64,000 nucleotides of DNA from GCA-2720975 sp964469565 (GTDB lineage: Bacteria; Planctomycetota; UBA1135; GCA-002686595), in the NCBI GenBank assembly GCA_964469565.1, contig CAYXZD010000004.1:62001-126000 (forward strand). The letters are read 5' to 3'. The translations under genes and the position numbers were made by a program. The notes beneath the pieces are model-generated. The model saw only the letters and a list, made by a program, of their open reading frames with translations. It was not told where the DNA came from and did not search any database. Shown here one piece after another: positions 63,298 to 64,000 of this stretch. Each line of letters opens with the position of its first letter. Position 1 is the stretch's first letter.

Positions 63298-64000
63298 CTA
63301 AAGGCTATGGGGCGGGGCCACCTCTTGGGTGGCACTAGGCAGGGGCAAGTCCTGCACATCAAACAAGCGGTCCTCAGAGGTCATGCTGAACAAGACCCCC
63401 TGCTCTCTTGTGGTGTCAATCTCGGTATCGGGGCGCAGACCTAGACTTGCAAACACGAGTGCCTCTGGGAGGCTCCCCTCAAGAGCTGCTTGCATTTCGA
63501 TCCAGGGTTCAAAACCCGCACTCACTCCTATGAGTTCAAGGCTCTGACCTGCTCTAGCACGCAAACGCAGGCTAACCGGTCCCACGAGGCCCGTTCGACT
63601 TGCGATATCTGCCATCTGCGTGAGCAGATCCGGTTCGCTGACCGACGAACCCATCCAAACACACCCACTATCATCCGTGGAAAGTACCCGCAGAGCTGTT
63701 GGGGCGAGCAGACCAACACCCGGAGCGAGGATTCCAGAAAAGGCGTATTCCAGGGGCGCGTTAGATTCCTCGATGGCTGCAAGGAGGATGGGGCCTTGAC
63801 CTTCTTCAAGGGCACGCTCGGCAAGTGCGACATACTCTTCGGCGCTCTTGGCCACGCCACGCCCTTTTCGGCTCACCCAGTGGCAGGGGAAGAGGTTTTG
63901 GCCTGCTAACTCCCAAACCTGATCGAGGGACACAGCCGTTTCCTTCCAATAGGAGGGCATGCCAAAGAGCGCACAGGTTGCTTGGATAGAAGCGACATCG
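63298..64000 (-). CDS. ATP-grasp-like protein, C-terminal part (cut by window edge)
   Basis: The frame is open to the window's right edge, so the gene starts outside. The visible 234 residues include CALFGMPSYWKETAVSLDQV, LLAPTALRVLSTDDSGCVWM, and SRTGLVGPVSLRLRARAGQS with LELIGVSAGFEPW. That last stretch has the GPVSLRLR...LELI-type pattern of ATP-grasp carboxylate-amine ligases and carbamoyl-phosphate-synthase-like enzymes. An internal methionine at 63960 is probably not the start. It is followed after nine bases by the PLP decarboxylase gene, so the two likely act in one pathway. The family call is tentative. Confidence 0.55.
   Translation of the reverse strand, partial: DVASIQATCALFGMPSYWKETAVSLDQVWELAGQNLFPCHWVSRKGRGVAKSAEEYVALAERALEEGQGPILLAAIEESNAPLEYAFSGILAPGVGLLAPTALRVLSTDDSGCVWMGSSVSEPDLLTQMADIASRTGLVGPVSLRLRARAGQSLELIGVSAGFEPWIEMQAALEGSLPEALVFASLGLRPDTEIDTTREQGVLFSMTSEDRLFDVQDLPLPSATQEVAPPHSL

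Noticed and set aside
1..64000. CRISPR array, rRNA operon, integrase or attachment sites
   Set aside because: No regularly spaced repeats, rRNA signatures or integrase genes were seen. Only the IS3 fragment points to mobile DNA.

Overview
The window is a gene-dense, GC-rich bacterial chromosome segment from a cell with a Gram-negative plan. It carries two TolC-type tripartite efflux operons, a TonB-type protein, ADP-heptose and heptosyltransferase genes, TatC and many lipoproteins. Several secreted proteins (FG-GAP/VCBS-like repeats, alpha/alpha toroid repeats, a sulfatase fragment, and a C-terminal NFQ-WHRD-TTDGV type ending in the 425-aa protein) look most like Planctomycetota. That assignment is an inference, because no rRNA or other strong marker is present.

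Layout. 1-5447: start of mutM at the left edge (leaving the window), a small lipoprotein, a phosphodiesterase, then gcvP with a coupled unknown gene. 5581-11323: a TolC/adaptor/RND pump operon. 11574-16888: a Nudix-like hydrolase, a coiled-coil lipoprotein with a toroid protein, a secreted esterase and a small orphan. 16989-19722: a SPASM-like radical SAM enzyme in one overlapping operon with waaF and rfaE2. 19773-20495: tonB on the opposite strand. 20628-25025: the most unusual locus, two B12-binding-type radical SAM enzymes followed by a 60-aa acidic peptide, which together look like a RiPP (ribosomally made, modified peptide) pathway. 25114-32238: a CusA/CzcA-type metal efflux operon flanked by His-rich proteins. 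34106-36665: a single-aptamer glycine riboswitch with a terminator, then gcvT, gcvH and a lipoate ligase. 36711-41453: a secreted protein, tRNA-Gln, cinA, tatC and a membrane coiled-coil protein with a BRCT-like end. 42055-44171: coaE and rho. 44172-45541: a decayed region with an IS3 OrfA remnant and a sulfatase fragment. 45542-49085: two large secreted proteins. 49422-52246: glycosyltransferase, DUF4442 protein and a nitronate monooxygenase-like enzyme. 52396-59789: a secreted protein, an ABC transporter, a PDZ protein and two FG-GAP-like proteins. 59810-64000: a urea transporter fused in frame to a sirtuin, a group IV PLP decarboxylase, and the 3' part of an ATP-grasp-like gene running off the right edge.

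How parts work together. The glycine cleavage genes are split: T and H proteins and the lipoate ligase that can lipoylate H sit under a glycine riboswitch, while the P protein lies about 29 kb away with no riboswitch seen. The two efflux operons each encode a complete outer-membrane/adaptor/pump set. The peptide locus has paired enzymes, recognition-domain-like C-termini and a candidate substrate, but no transporter or protease beside it.
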